Positions 1 to 6,045 of a DNA stretch of 8,163 bases are shown in pieces; position 1 is the stretch's first letter; every line of letters begins with the position of its first letter. A model generated the notes under the pieces. That model was not told where the DNA came from. It worked only from the letters and a program-made list of their open reading frames with translations, and ran no database searches. This stretch comes from Deltaproteobacteria bacterium (lineage in GTDB: Bacteria; Desulfobacterota; Syntrophia; Syntrophales; UBA5619): positions 1-8,163 of the forward strand of contig JAJFTY010000171.1 in the NCBI GenBank assembly GCA_021372695.1, in the 5' to 3' direction. The translations under genes and the position numbers were made by a program.

Positions 1-302
1 GGATGGCGTTTATCAAAGTCGGAGAGGTTCTGGTCGAGCTGCTGGAGCCGACCGAACCGGGTGCGGGCCGGATAGGCAAGTTCTTGGACGAGCGCGGGGA
101 AGGCTTTCATCACATGGCCTATCGCGTCGAGAACCTGGATCGCATGCTGAAAAAACTCATCGCCACGGGAATCCCCCTGAGGGATCGGGTTCCCCGCAAT
201 GGAGGCGATAACTCGAGGATTGCGTTTATCGAGCCAGGCGCGACCTACAACGTTCTGACAGAGCTCGTTGAAAGAGAAAAGGAAATAGAAGGAGACCGAT
301 GA
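1..302 (+). CDS. VOC-superfamily protein, methylmalonyl-CoA epimerase-like (5' truncated by window edge)
   Basis: The visible 99 residues match the C-terminal two thirds of methylmalonyl-CoA epimerase-type VOC (glyoxalase fold) proteins. The pattern is VGEVLVELLEPT, then GKFLDERGEGFHHMAYRVENL, then IAFIEP and NVLTELVE. These enzymes bind a divalent metal and epimerise the alpha-carbon of an acyl-CoA. Likely metal or active-site positions here, counted from the ATG at base 3, are E12, the H36-H37 pair and E87. That ATG is almost certainly internal: homologues are about 135-150 residues and the family's first metal His lies further upstream, so the frame should continue left of the window. The stop TGA (300-302) overlaps the start of the acyl-CoA synthetase, indicating translational coupling. 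The substrate is uncertain: alpha-methyl-branched CoA esters are plausible, but other VOC functions are not excluded. Confidence 0.8.
   Translation, partial: MAFIKVGEVLVELLEPTEPGAGRIGKFLDERGEGFHHMAYRVENLDRMLKKLIATGIPLRDRVPRNGGDNSRIAFIEPGATYNVLTELVEREKEIEGDR
289..294 (+). promoter_or_regulatory. Shine-Dalgarno AAGGAG choosing between two adjacent ATGs
   Basis: AAGGAG lies inside the end of the VOC gene. The first ATG (299) is 4 bases downstream and the second ATG (302) is 7 bases downstream. The first gives the ATGA overlap with the upstream stop; the second has the more usual spacing. The two choices differ by one methionine. Confidence 0.6.
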
Positions 303-1873
303 TGAACATTCCGGAATTACTGGAAAAGCAGGCAGCCGAACAGCCGGACAAGGTATATCTGTACTTCCAGGATCAGAAGATCACTTACAGGGAGTTCAAC
401 CTGACGGCCAACCGGATCGCCAATGGCTTCAAGAAAATGGGCATCGCCAAGGGAAGCATGGCCGCCATCATGCTTCCGAATTGTCCAGAGTATCTGTATG
501 CGTGGATGGGGCTCAACAAACTGGGCGCCGTGGAAGTCCCCGTGAACACGAATTTCAAGGAAGCCGAACTACAATACATACTCCAGCACGCTGAAGTATC
601 TGTCATCGTAATTCACGAAAGCTTCTACCAGACATTGAAAGAGCTCCAGGGCCCGGAATTGCCGAACCTGAAACACGTCGTTTATGTGGGAGCGGGGGCG
701 GCGCCTGCAGGAACGGTACCGTTCGGCAACCTGCTGAAGGGGAAACCCAATTTCGTAAAGGTGGATATTTCCGATGATGACCCTGCCGTCTGCATTTATA
801 CCTCGGGGACGACCGACAGGCCCAAGGGGGTCATGAACTCCCACAAGGGCTGGGTGCTGACCGGCCAATCCTACGCCTTCACGGTCGGAATCACGAAAAA
901 CGACCGGGTGATGACGCCCAATCCGCTGTTTCACGCCAATGCGCAGGTCTATTCGACCATGGGTTCGCTGGCGGCGGGGGCAAGCCTAATCGTTTTGGAA
1001 AAGTTCAGCGGCTCCAGGCTCCTCGATCAGGGGCGGCACTACGGGGCGACCAAGCTGGTCGTTGTCCAGGCGGTAACCCCGTGGATCTGGAATCAGCCGG
1101 TGAAAGACAATGACGCCGATAACCCGATCCGCACGATGATCGCGGGGAATGTTCCGAAAGAATACTACAGCGATTTCGAAAAGCGCTTCAATCTGAAAAT
1201 TCAGACGATCTATTCCCTGACGGAGGCCGTCATGGCCGTCATGGGACCCCGGGAAGGGACGCAGCCGAGAAAGGCGGGCGGAATCGGAGTCCCGATGGAG
1301 CACCCGGATCCCTCCGTCAAAAACGAGGTGCGAATCGCCAACGAAGCGGGGCAGGAGGTGCCGCAGGGGGAGCAGGGGGAAATCATCATACGCAATCCCG
1401 CCGTGATGATCGGATATTACAAGGACCCCGTGAAAACAACCGAAACGAAAAAAAATGGTTGGATACACACGGGCGATCTCGGCTACCGGGATGCCGACGG
1501 GTATCTGCACTTTGTCGGGAGAGGGAAGGACGTCATTCGACGGCGTGGAGAATTGATCTCACCGGCAGAGATCGAGGCGGTCATCAACGGGCACGATAAG
1601 ATCGCAGAATGCGCCGTCATCGGCGTCCCGTCGGGGTTGGGTACGGGGGAAGAAGAGGTGAAGGCGTACGTGCGGTTGAATGACGGTGCAACGCTTACCC
1701 CTCCCGAGATCATTGACTGGTGCACGGGAAAGCTAGGCGAATTCAAGATACCCCGCTACATCGAGTTCAGGAAGGAATTTCCGAAAAGCGCCATCGGGCG
1801 CATTCAGAAGAACGCGCTGAAGAAGGAAAAGGAAGACCTGACAAAGGACTGTTGGGATCGGCAAGTGAAGTGA
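299..1873 (+). CDS. AMP-forming acyl-CoA synthetase / CoA ligase (CaiC/BaiB-like class)
   Basis: This is a cytoplasmic adenylate-forming enzyme of 524 residues, the normal family length. It would convert a carboxylic acid, ATP and CoA to acyl-CoA, AMP and PPi. Visible core motifs: the phosphate loop YTSGTTDRPKGV (residues 167-178), YSLTE (305-309, the usual YGxTE), WIHTGDLG with D393, and GRGKDVIRRRGELISPAEIE from residue 407, the hinge and C-terminal subdomain. Two departures from consensus stand out: D173 where Gly is usual in the phosphate loop, and GRIQK (500-504), with R501 at the place normally held by the catalytic Lys of the A10 motif. The gene overlaps the VOC gene by 4 bases and leads into the TRAP genes after 134 bases. 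The style resembles carnitine/crotonobetaine, bile-acid or cyclic-acid CoA ligases, but the acid substrate cannot be assigned. Confidence 0.9.
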   Translation: MMNIPELLEKQAAEQPDKVYLYFQDQKITYREFNLTANRIANGFKKMGIAKGSMAAIMLPNCPEYLYAWMGLNKLGAVEVPVNTNFKEAELQYILQHAEVSVIVIHESFYQTLKELQGPELPNLKHVVYVGAGAAPAGTVPFGNLLKGKPNFVKVDISDDDPAVCIYTSGTTDRPKGVMNSHKGWVLTGQSYAFTVGITKNDRVMTPNPLFHANAQVYSTMGSLAAGASLIVLEKFSGSRLLDQGRHYGATKLVVVQAVTPWIWNQPVKDNDADNPIRTMIAGNVPKEYYSDFEKRFNLKIQTIYSLTEAVMAVMGPREGTQPRKAGGIGVPMEHPDPSVKNEVRIANEAGQEVPQGEQGEIIIRNPAVMIGYYKDPVKTTETKKNGWIHTGDLGYRDADGYLHFVGRGKDVIRRRGELISPAEIEAVINGHDKIAECAVIGVPSGLGTGEEEVKAYVRLNDGATLTPPEIIDWCTGKLGEFKIPRYIEFRKEFPKSAIGRIQKNALKKEKEDLTKDCWDRQVK

Positions 1874-1882
1874 TGACGCGAG

Positions 1883-1913
1883 AGCGGCCCCCTTTTTACG
1901 GAGGAGGGCGGCT
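1883..1913 (+). other. Imperfect hairpin after the acyl-CoA synthetase gene
   Basis: Bases 1883-1894 and 1902-1913 can pair over 12 positions, with a G-G and a C-A mismatch and one wobble, around a 7-base loop. It starts 9 bases after the stop codon. The T5 tract lies inside the hairpin rather than after it, so this is not a classical intrinsic terminator. It could be an RNA-processing or stability element separating the enzyme gene from the TRAP genes. The rest of the 1874-2007 gap shows no convincing promoter. Confidence 0.3.
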
Positions 1914-2007
1914 GCACTCGGGCAAAAGGAAATGCGTGAAAGGCAACACCTGCAATGCGAGGAATTTCTCAGCGTTGCACTAATTAACGAAGAGGGAGGG
2001 TTCTTCA

Positions 2008-3114
2008 ATGTCAGCGATGGGGATTAATAAATGGAATTTGGCAGCCGTTGTTGTTTTTGTCGCGCTTGCCTGCTTCACTGTGGGGGCATATGCGGCCGAT
2101 CTTCCGAAGATCACCTGGAGACTCCAGTCCGTGTACCCGTCTCCGGAAGAGGTCTTCCCCGGTGCCGGGGTACCAGGGGCATATGGACAATTTGTGGAAC
2201 TAGCAAGACGCGTGGAGAAGAGAACCAACGGAAATTTCAAGATCAAGGTCTATCTCCCTGATGAAATCTGTAAGCGAAATGAATGTCCGGAAGCCCTGAT
2301 GAACGGCATGATTCAAGCTCTGGGGACCAACGGGCAATGGCATGTCGGCGTATGGCCGGTCGGAGAGATCTCCGGAAACATTCCATACAGCACGAAAACA
2401 TACCAGGAATTTGTCGATATCTATACAAAGACGGACTACATCAACCTCGTCCGGGCCGCGCATGCAAAAAAGAACGTCTTTTGGCTCTGTCCCATCGAAT
2501 CCGCGTCGGCCAATCTGATGACCAATTTCCCCGTCAGCAGCGTGGCGGACCTGAAGGGAAAGAAAATCGCCGCATCCGGACCCCGGGCCGATCTGCTTAA
2601 AGCCATGGGCGCAGTACCCATCAACGTGACGTCCTCGGAAATGTACACGGCGTTGCAGAGGGGCACGGTGGACGGAATCACCTATCCCCCGTACACGGGA
2701 CTTTCGTATAAATTTTTCGAAGTGTTGAAATATGTCATCTGGCCCGGCATCACCGTACCCTCCATGAGCGAGGTGCTTCTCAATCTGAACGCCTGGAACA
2801 AGCTGCCCAAGGAGTATCAGAAAATTCTCGACGAGGAAGGCTACAACATGTTCGTCAATGAGGCCATGAAGAAATGGGGTCCCAAGAAAGACGAACTGGC
2901 ACAAAAACAGTCAGCGAAATACGGCATCAAGAATATTTACCTGACGGACAAGGCATACAACGAGATGAGGCAGTACACATTCCCCCTGTGGAACAAGTGG
3001 AAGGCCGTGGATGCCGAGAATGCGGCGCTGATCAAGATCTTTGAAGACCAGCTTGCCAAGCAGAACAAGCCCGCGGAATCCAAGGCCAAGAAGGCTTCGT
3101 CGAAGAAAAAATAA
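2008..3114 (+). CDS. dctP: TRAP transporter periplasmic solute-binding protein (DctP family)
   Basis: This is the extracytoplasmic receptor of a Na+- or H+-coupled TRAP uptake system; it delivers an organic acid to the DctQM permease encoded next. Residues 1-29 form a Sec signal peptide: K8, a hydrophobic core 11-26, then AYA with cleavage near A29. The mature part has DctP-family blocks, including KGKKIAASGPRADLLKAMGA and SSEMYTALQRGTVDGITYP (roughly 184-224). The highly conserved ligand-carboxylate Arg normally found in the KIR motif is Ala188 here, and R193 lies five residues later. The protein is 368 residues, longer than the usual 320-340, partly because of a Lys/Ala/Ser-rich tail over about the last 18 residues. 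C88 and C93 form a CxxxxC pair that could make a disulfide. The ATG at 2008 has GGGAGG at 1994-1999, 8 bases upstream; M4 is a less likely start. The ligand is unknown. Confidence 0.92.
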   Translation: MSAMGINKWNLAAVVVFVALACFTVGAYAADLPKITWRLQSVYPSPEEVFPGAGVPGAYGQFVELARRVEKRTNGNFKIKVYLPDEICKRNECPEALMNGMIQALGTNGQWHVGVWPVGEISGNIPYSTKTYQEFVDIYTKTDYINLVRAAHAKKNVFWLCPIESASANLMTNFPVSSVADLKGKKIAASGPRADLLKAMGAVPINVTSSEMYTALQRGTVDGITYPPYTGLSYKFFEVLKYVIWPGITVPSMSEVLLNLNAWNKLPKEYQKILDEEGYNMFVNEAMKKWGPKKDELAQKQSAKYGIKNIYLTDKAYNEMRQYTFPLWNKWKAVDAENAALIKIFEDQLAKQNKPAESKAKKASSKKK

Positions 3115-3141
3115 CCGGGGCGCAAAGGCGCTGTCACACAA

Positions 3142-3159
3142 AGAGCCCGGCAGGGCTCT
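3142..3159 (+). other. Perfect 7-bp hairpin in the dctP-dctQ gap
   Basis: AGAGCCC (3142-3148) and GGGCTCT (3153-3159) are perfect complements around the loop GGCA. It begins 28 bases after the dctP stop. No T-tract follows, so it is more likely a stability or partial-termination element than a full terminator. Such structures often leave the binding-protein mRNA more abundant than the permease mRNA. Confidence 0.5.
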
Positions 3160-3180
3160 CGATAGACCTCCTTTCCTTGG

Positions 3181-3222
3181 TATCCGCCCGGCATGCGGCA
3201 AAAAGCCGGATACTGGGCGGAT
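3181..3222 (+). other. Compound inverted repeat with alternative pairings in the dctP-dctQ gap
   Basis: ATCCGCCC (3182-3189) pairs perfectly with GGGCGGAT (3215-3222), enclosing a smaller hairpin CGGC-AAAAA-GCCG (3196-3208). Competing pairings exist: TATCCG (3181-3186) with CGGATA (3207-3212), and CCGGC (3188-3192) with GCCGG (3205-3209). The element ends 41 bases before the dctQ start. It may tune permease expression or stabilise the upstream transcript; it could also be a REP-like genomic repeat. Confidence 0.45.
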
Positions 3223-3263
3223 GACCGAGGCGGGAATCGTCGGAAGGGAGATAAAAGAACGTC

Positions 3264-3797
3264 ATGAAAGGGCTGCAATCCTGTCTTCATGTCATCGATT
3301 CGATCAATGAATGGACCGGCCGCGCCGTCGCGCTGGTCTGCGTGGTCATGATGTTTCTGATCACGTATGACGTCGTGCTGCGCTACGTATTCAACAGTCC
3401 TCTGGACTGGCAGATGGAGGTAAGCCAGTTTTTGATGCTCATCATGGTCTGCCTGGGTGCGGGATATACGGAGCTCTACAAGGAGCACGTAAACGTAACG
3501 CTCTTTTACGAAAAATGGTCGCCCAGAACTCGGGCCATCGTGGATCTGATCACTCATCCACTGGCGATCATCATGATCGTGGTGCTGATCTGGGATGGTG
3601 GGCAGATATTCTGGCAGAACTACATACATGAATTCAGGACCAGCAGCGTCTGGTCGCCCGTGCAATGGCCGGCGAAGCTGATGGTTCCCTTGGCCGGCGT
3701 CCTGCTCGGTATCCAGATACTGGCAAAGCTCGCCCGCACAGCAATTCTGGTTCTTAGCGGTGTCGTGCTGAAAAGTCAGTATGTCACAAAAGGGTAA
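3264..3797 (+). CDS. dctQ: TRAP transporter small permease subunit (DctQ family)
   Basis: This is the four-helix inner-membrane subunit that pairs with DctM in a TRAP transporter. It has 177 residues, normal for the family. Hydrophobic segments lie near residues 20-39, 54-70, 92-110 and 135-158. The family signature is clear: YDVVLRYVFNSPLDWQMEVS (35-54), with the Arg-Tyr-Phe cluster and the Trp and Glu, followed by EHVNVTLF (74-81) and, later, SSVWSPVQWPAKLMVPL. The ATG at 3264 is the only reasonable start because an in-frame TAA sits at 3252-3254. The nearest Shine-Dalgarno-like run, AAGGGAG, ends 13 bases upstream, which is long and suggests modest initiation. The gene lies 149 bases after dctP and 71 before dctM. 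Confidence 0.92.
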   Translation: MKGLQSCLHVIDSINEWTGRAVALVCVVMMFLITYDVVLRYVFNSPLDWQMEVSQFLMLIMVCLGAGYTELYKEHVNVTLFYEKWSPRTRAIVDLITHPLAIIMIVVLIWDGGQIFWQNYIHEFRTSSVWSPVQWPAKLMVPLAGVLLGIQILAKLARTAILVLSGVVLKSQYVTKG

Positions 3798-3800
3798 CCA

Positions 3801-3837
3801 GAACCGGCGTAATACGCGTGACGCCGTGTTTTGGTTC
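3801..3837 (+). other. Hairpin in the dctQ-dctM gap
   Basis: CGGCGT (3805-3810) pairs with ACGCCG (3821-3826) around a 10-base loop. An outer GAACC (3801-3805) can pair with GGTTC (3833-3837) if GTGTTTT is bulged; the outer and inner arms share base 3805. The T4 at 3829-3832 is too short for a confident terminator. The structure covers the GTG at 3818 that opens the dctM frame, and lies upstream of the dctM Shine-Dalgarno. Confidence 0.3.
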
Positions 3838-3851
3838 GGGTCTGGAAAGAG

Positions 3852-3857
3852 AAAGGA
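3852..3857 (+). promoter_or_regulatory. Shine-Dalgarno AAAGGA supporting the dctM ATG at 3869
   Basis: AAAGGA is 11 bases before the ATG at 3869 and is the only purine-rich element near a start in this frame. The upstream in-frame GTG at 3818 has no such element. The ATG is also followed directly by the first hydrophobic segment, as in DctM homologues. Confidence 0.6.
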
Positions 3858-3868
3858 AAGTAACGAAT

Positions 3869-5185
3869 ATGACGCCACTAAGCATAACGCTTGTGATGTT
3901 TGGGTCTCTCGTGCTGGGGATTGCACTCGGATTTCCCGTCGCATACATCCTCGCCGGTATCGGGGTTATAGGTGTTTTCCTGCTTTCGGGAACGGCGGGT
4001 CTCATGGGAATCCCTTCCTTTTTATTCTCGGAAGGCAGTAGTTGGATCATTATTTCTCTGCCTCTGTTCATTTTTATGGCTAACATGCTGCTGGAATCGG
4101 GACTGGCCGAGGACATGTACAACATGGCCTATAAGTGGTCCGGGATGATTCCGGGTGGATTGGCCATCGGGACTGTTATCGTCTGCGCGATCTTTGCGGC
4201 CATGGCCGGGGTTACGGCCGTAGGGACCGTGAGCATGGGCCTGATCGCACTTCCCTCCATGATGAAGCATGGCTATGATAAGAAGCTCTGCATCGGTGCG
4301 ATCATGTCCGGCGGCGCCCTCGGTGTCCTGATTCCTCCTAGCATTATCGCTGTCATCTACGGCAGCGCAACCGGGGTATCCGTCGGGGGACTGTTCGCCG
4401 GTGGCATTCTTCCCGGCATACTCCTGACTGCCATCTTATGCATCTACATTTTGGTTCGATGCATCGTTCAGCCTCACATGGCACCGCGCATGACCGAGAA
4501 GTTCACATGGACGGAGCGCTTCTCGTCCCTTCGCTCCATGATTGTACCGATCATCCTGATTGTTCTAGTATTGGGAGGCATTTACAGTGGAATTGCAACA
4601 CCAACTGAGGCAGCCGCCTTTGGGGCCGTGGGCAGTCTTGTCGTCTGTTTGATTCACCGCAGACTGACTTGGACGAATCTCAGGGCGGCAAGCGAAAGGA
4701 CTCTTCGCCTATCGGTCATGATTGTCTGGATCATGTTCGGTGCGTCTTGTTTCACGTCTGTCTACACAATGAGCGGCGCGGGTGACTTCATCACTGAAGC
4801 GGTCCTGGCGCTCAATCTTCCTCCCCTCGGGATCATTTTCGGAATGATGTTCATCTATTTCATCCTCGGCTGCTTTCTCAACCCGACTGCCATGTGCATG
4901 ATCACAGTGCCCGTTTTTGTGCCCATTATTACGGCGGTCGGTTACGATCCCCTGTGGTTCGGAATTTTGTTCATTGTCGTCAGCGAACTTTCGTACATCA
5001 CACCTCCTTTTGGGTACAATCTTTTTTACATGCGAAGCATTGCGCCGCCAAGCGTGACTATCGGGGACATTTACGGCTCCGTGCTTCCCTATGTCGGCTG
5101 TCAGACTTTATGTTTGTTGTTCGTGATATTCATTCCGGATCTGGCGCTCTGGCTGCCCAGCAAGCTGATTAACATGGGAGGATAA
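3869..5185 (+). CDS. dctM: TRAP transporter large permease subunit (DctM family)
   Basis: This is the large inner-membrane subunit that forms the translocation path of the TRAP transporter. From the ATG at 3869 it has 438 residues, typical of the family. It is strongly hydrophobic throughout, consistent with 11-12 membrane segments. Diagnostic blocks are IPPSI (155-159), the Gly-rich GSATGVSVGGLFAGGILPG from 165, ATPTEAAAFGA from 243, NPTAMCMITVPVF from 338, and ITPPFGYNLF from 377. The frame extends upstream to a GTG at 3818, but that would add a polar 17-residue segment without a Shine-Dalgarno, so I prefer 3869. It follows dctP and dctQ in the standard P-Q-M order, so the system looks complete. 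Enzyme genes follow without a visible terminator. Confidence 0.93.
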   Translation: MTPLSITLVMFGSLVLGIALGFPVAYILAGIGVIGVFLLSGTAGLMGIPSFLFSEGSSWIIISLPLFIFMANMLLESGLAEDMYNMAYKWSGMIPGGLAIGTVIVCAIFAAMAGVTAVGTVSMGLIALPSMMKHGYDKKLCIGAIMSGGALGVLIPPSIIAVIYGSATGVSVGGLFAGGILPGILLTAILCIYILVRCIVQPHMAPRMTEKFTWTERFSSLRSMIVPIILIVLVLGGIYSGIATPTEAAAFGAVGSLVVCLIHRRLTWTNLRAASERTLRLSVMIVWIMFGASCFTSVYTMSGAGDFITEAVLALNLPPLGIIFGMMFIYFILGCFLNPTAMCMITVPVFVPIITAVGYDPLWFGILFIVVSELSYITPPFGYNLFYMRSIAPPSVTIGDIYGSVLPYVGCQTLCLLFVIFIPDLALWLPSKLINMGG

Positions 5186-5220
5186 GGGATCGAGAGATCG
5201 GGAACATCAGGAACAGCGAC

Positions 5221-5265
5221 ATGAAAAATGCGATTAAAGAAATGAGGAACAGGTTAATCCTATGA
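5221..5265 (+). CDS. 14-codon mini-ORF, possible translational coupler for the first SDR
   Basis: An ATG at 5221 opens MKNAIKEMRNRLIL and stops at TGA 5263-5265. It has AGGA (5209-5212) 8 bases upstream, a better ribosome site than that of the SDR it precedes. Its end overlaps the SDR start as ATGA (5262-5265), so terminating ribosomes could re-initiate there. AGGAACAG occurs twice: at 5209-5216 before the mini-ORF and at 5245-5252 before the SDR. No known function. It may be a coincidence of a short gap. Confidence 0.3.
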   Translation: MKNAIKEMRNRLIL

Positions 5266-6005
5266 TACTGTCGGGTAAAGTATGCGTGATCACAGGCGGA
5301 GCCTGCGGCCTGGGCAAGGCCATATGCCTCGTATTTGCCGCTAAGGGCGCAAACATCGTCGTTGCCGATGTCGATCTGGCCAGGGCAACGGAGCTTGCGC
5401 GGCAAATCGAAGCCATGGGGCGGCAGTCCATGGCGGTCAGGATGGATGTGAGCCGGAGCAGGGAGATCGAGGAGGCACTGGCGAGTGTGCTGAAAACGTT
5501 CCCCCGCGTCGACGTCTGGGTAAACAACGCGGGCATCGGCAGCCGGGCTATGCTCGATGAAATGACCGAAGATCAATGGGACAAGGTCATCGCTGTGAAT
5601 CTGAAGGGGACATTTCTCTGTACAAGCATCATAGCAAAAGCGATGAAAAAGCAGGGGAACGGCCGCATTATCAATATGTCGTCGAGGGCGGGGAAAGGCG
5701 GGAGCTACGGCCATATCAACTATGCATCCTCGAAAGCCGGCATCATCGGTCTGACAAAGAGCGCCGCCCGTGAGCTGGGGAAATACAATATTACGGTCAA
5801 TGCATTGCTTCCGGGCTTCATCGAAACGGGCATGACCCGGAGCCTGAGCGACAGCATCAAGACCCCGGAACAGATCGTCCTTACCCGGCCCGGCACACCG
5901 GAAGATGTTGCCTACGCAGCCGCCTTTCTTGCGTCGGATGAGGCTTCCTGGATTACAGGCATCGGCCTGGAAGTCACGGGTGGGACGGGCATGTTCGCAG
6001 GATAG
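5262..6005 (+). CDS. Short-chain dehydrogenase/reductase (FabG-like classical SDR), first of two
   Basis: This is a cytoplasmic NAD(P)(H)-dependent oxidoreductase for a hydroxyl/keto pair, 247 residues, the normal classical SDR length. The Rossmann motif TGGACGLG occupies residues 11-18. D36 at the end of the second strand (VADVD) favours NAD(H) over NADP(H). NNAG is 88-91, and the catalytic set is N113, S141, Y154 and K158 (YASSK). The substrate loop after LLPGFIETGM is ordinary, and the C-terminus GGTGMFAG is near normal. The start at 5262 has only a weak Shine-Dalgarno and overlaps the stop of the 14-codon ORF. It lies 76 bases after dctM and 40 before the second SDR. Probable substrates are hydroxyacyl-CoA or a cyclic alcohol/ketone, inferred only from the neighbouring CoA ligase. 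Confidence 0.92.
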   Translation: MILSGKVCVITGGACGLGKAICLVFAAKGANIVVADVDLARATELARQIEAMGRQSMAVRMDVSRSREIEEALASVLKTFPRVDVWVNNAGIGSRAMLDEMTEDQWDKVIAVNLKGTFLCTSIIAKAMKKQGNGRIINMSSRAGKGGSYGHINYASSKAGIIGLTKSAARELGKYNITVNALLPGFIETGMTRSLSDSIKTPEQIVLTRPGTPEDVAYAAAFLASDEASWITGIGLEVTGGTGMFAG

Positions 6006-6014
6006 GGATCTCTG

Positions 6015-6037
6015 GGGAATCGGTCCGAATGAGAAGG
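6015..6037 (+). repeat. Intergenic repeat, copy 1 (before second SDR)
   Basis: This 23-base segment matches 6815-6836 at 19 positions, with three mismatches and one gap. Both copies end in ATGAGAAGG. In this copy the end overlaps the Shine-Dalgarno of the second SDR (AAGGAG 6034-6039). Confidence 0.4.
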
Positions 6038-6045
6038 AGTGAAAC

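Noticed and set aside
3..5. ATG at base 3 as the true start of the VOC gene
   Set aside because: It falls inside a conserved strand of the family, the frame is open to the edge, and the N-terminal metal ligand region would be missing.
1941..1957. Possible sigma-54 promoter (GG...GC pattern) before dctP
   Set aside because: The GG-to-GC distance is 8 bases instead of the required 10, and the flanking consensus is poor.
1975..2003. TTGCAC as a -35 box for a dctP promoter
   Set aside because: No acceptable -10 hexamer at 16-18 bases; the region there is the Shine-Dalgarno.
2065..2080. Lipoprotein signal around C22 of DctP
   Set aside because: The residues before the Cys (VALAC) do not fit the lipobox; AYA at 27-29 is a better Sec signal peptidase I site.
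3818..3868. GTG at 3818 as the dctM start
   Set aside because: No Shine-Dalgarno before it, it sits in a hairpin loop, and it would add a polar 17-residue extension atypical of DctM. The ATG at 3869 fits better.
2937..3944. 335-codon minus-strand open frame across the TRAP genes
   Set aside because: Antisense to dctP, dctQ and dctM, with a low-complexity His/Arg/Gln-rich translation and no family motif.
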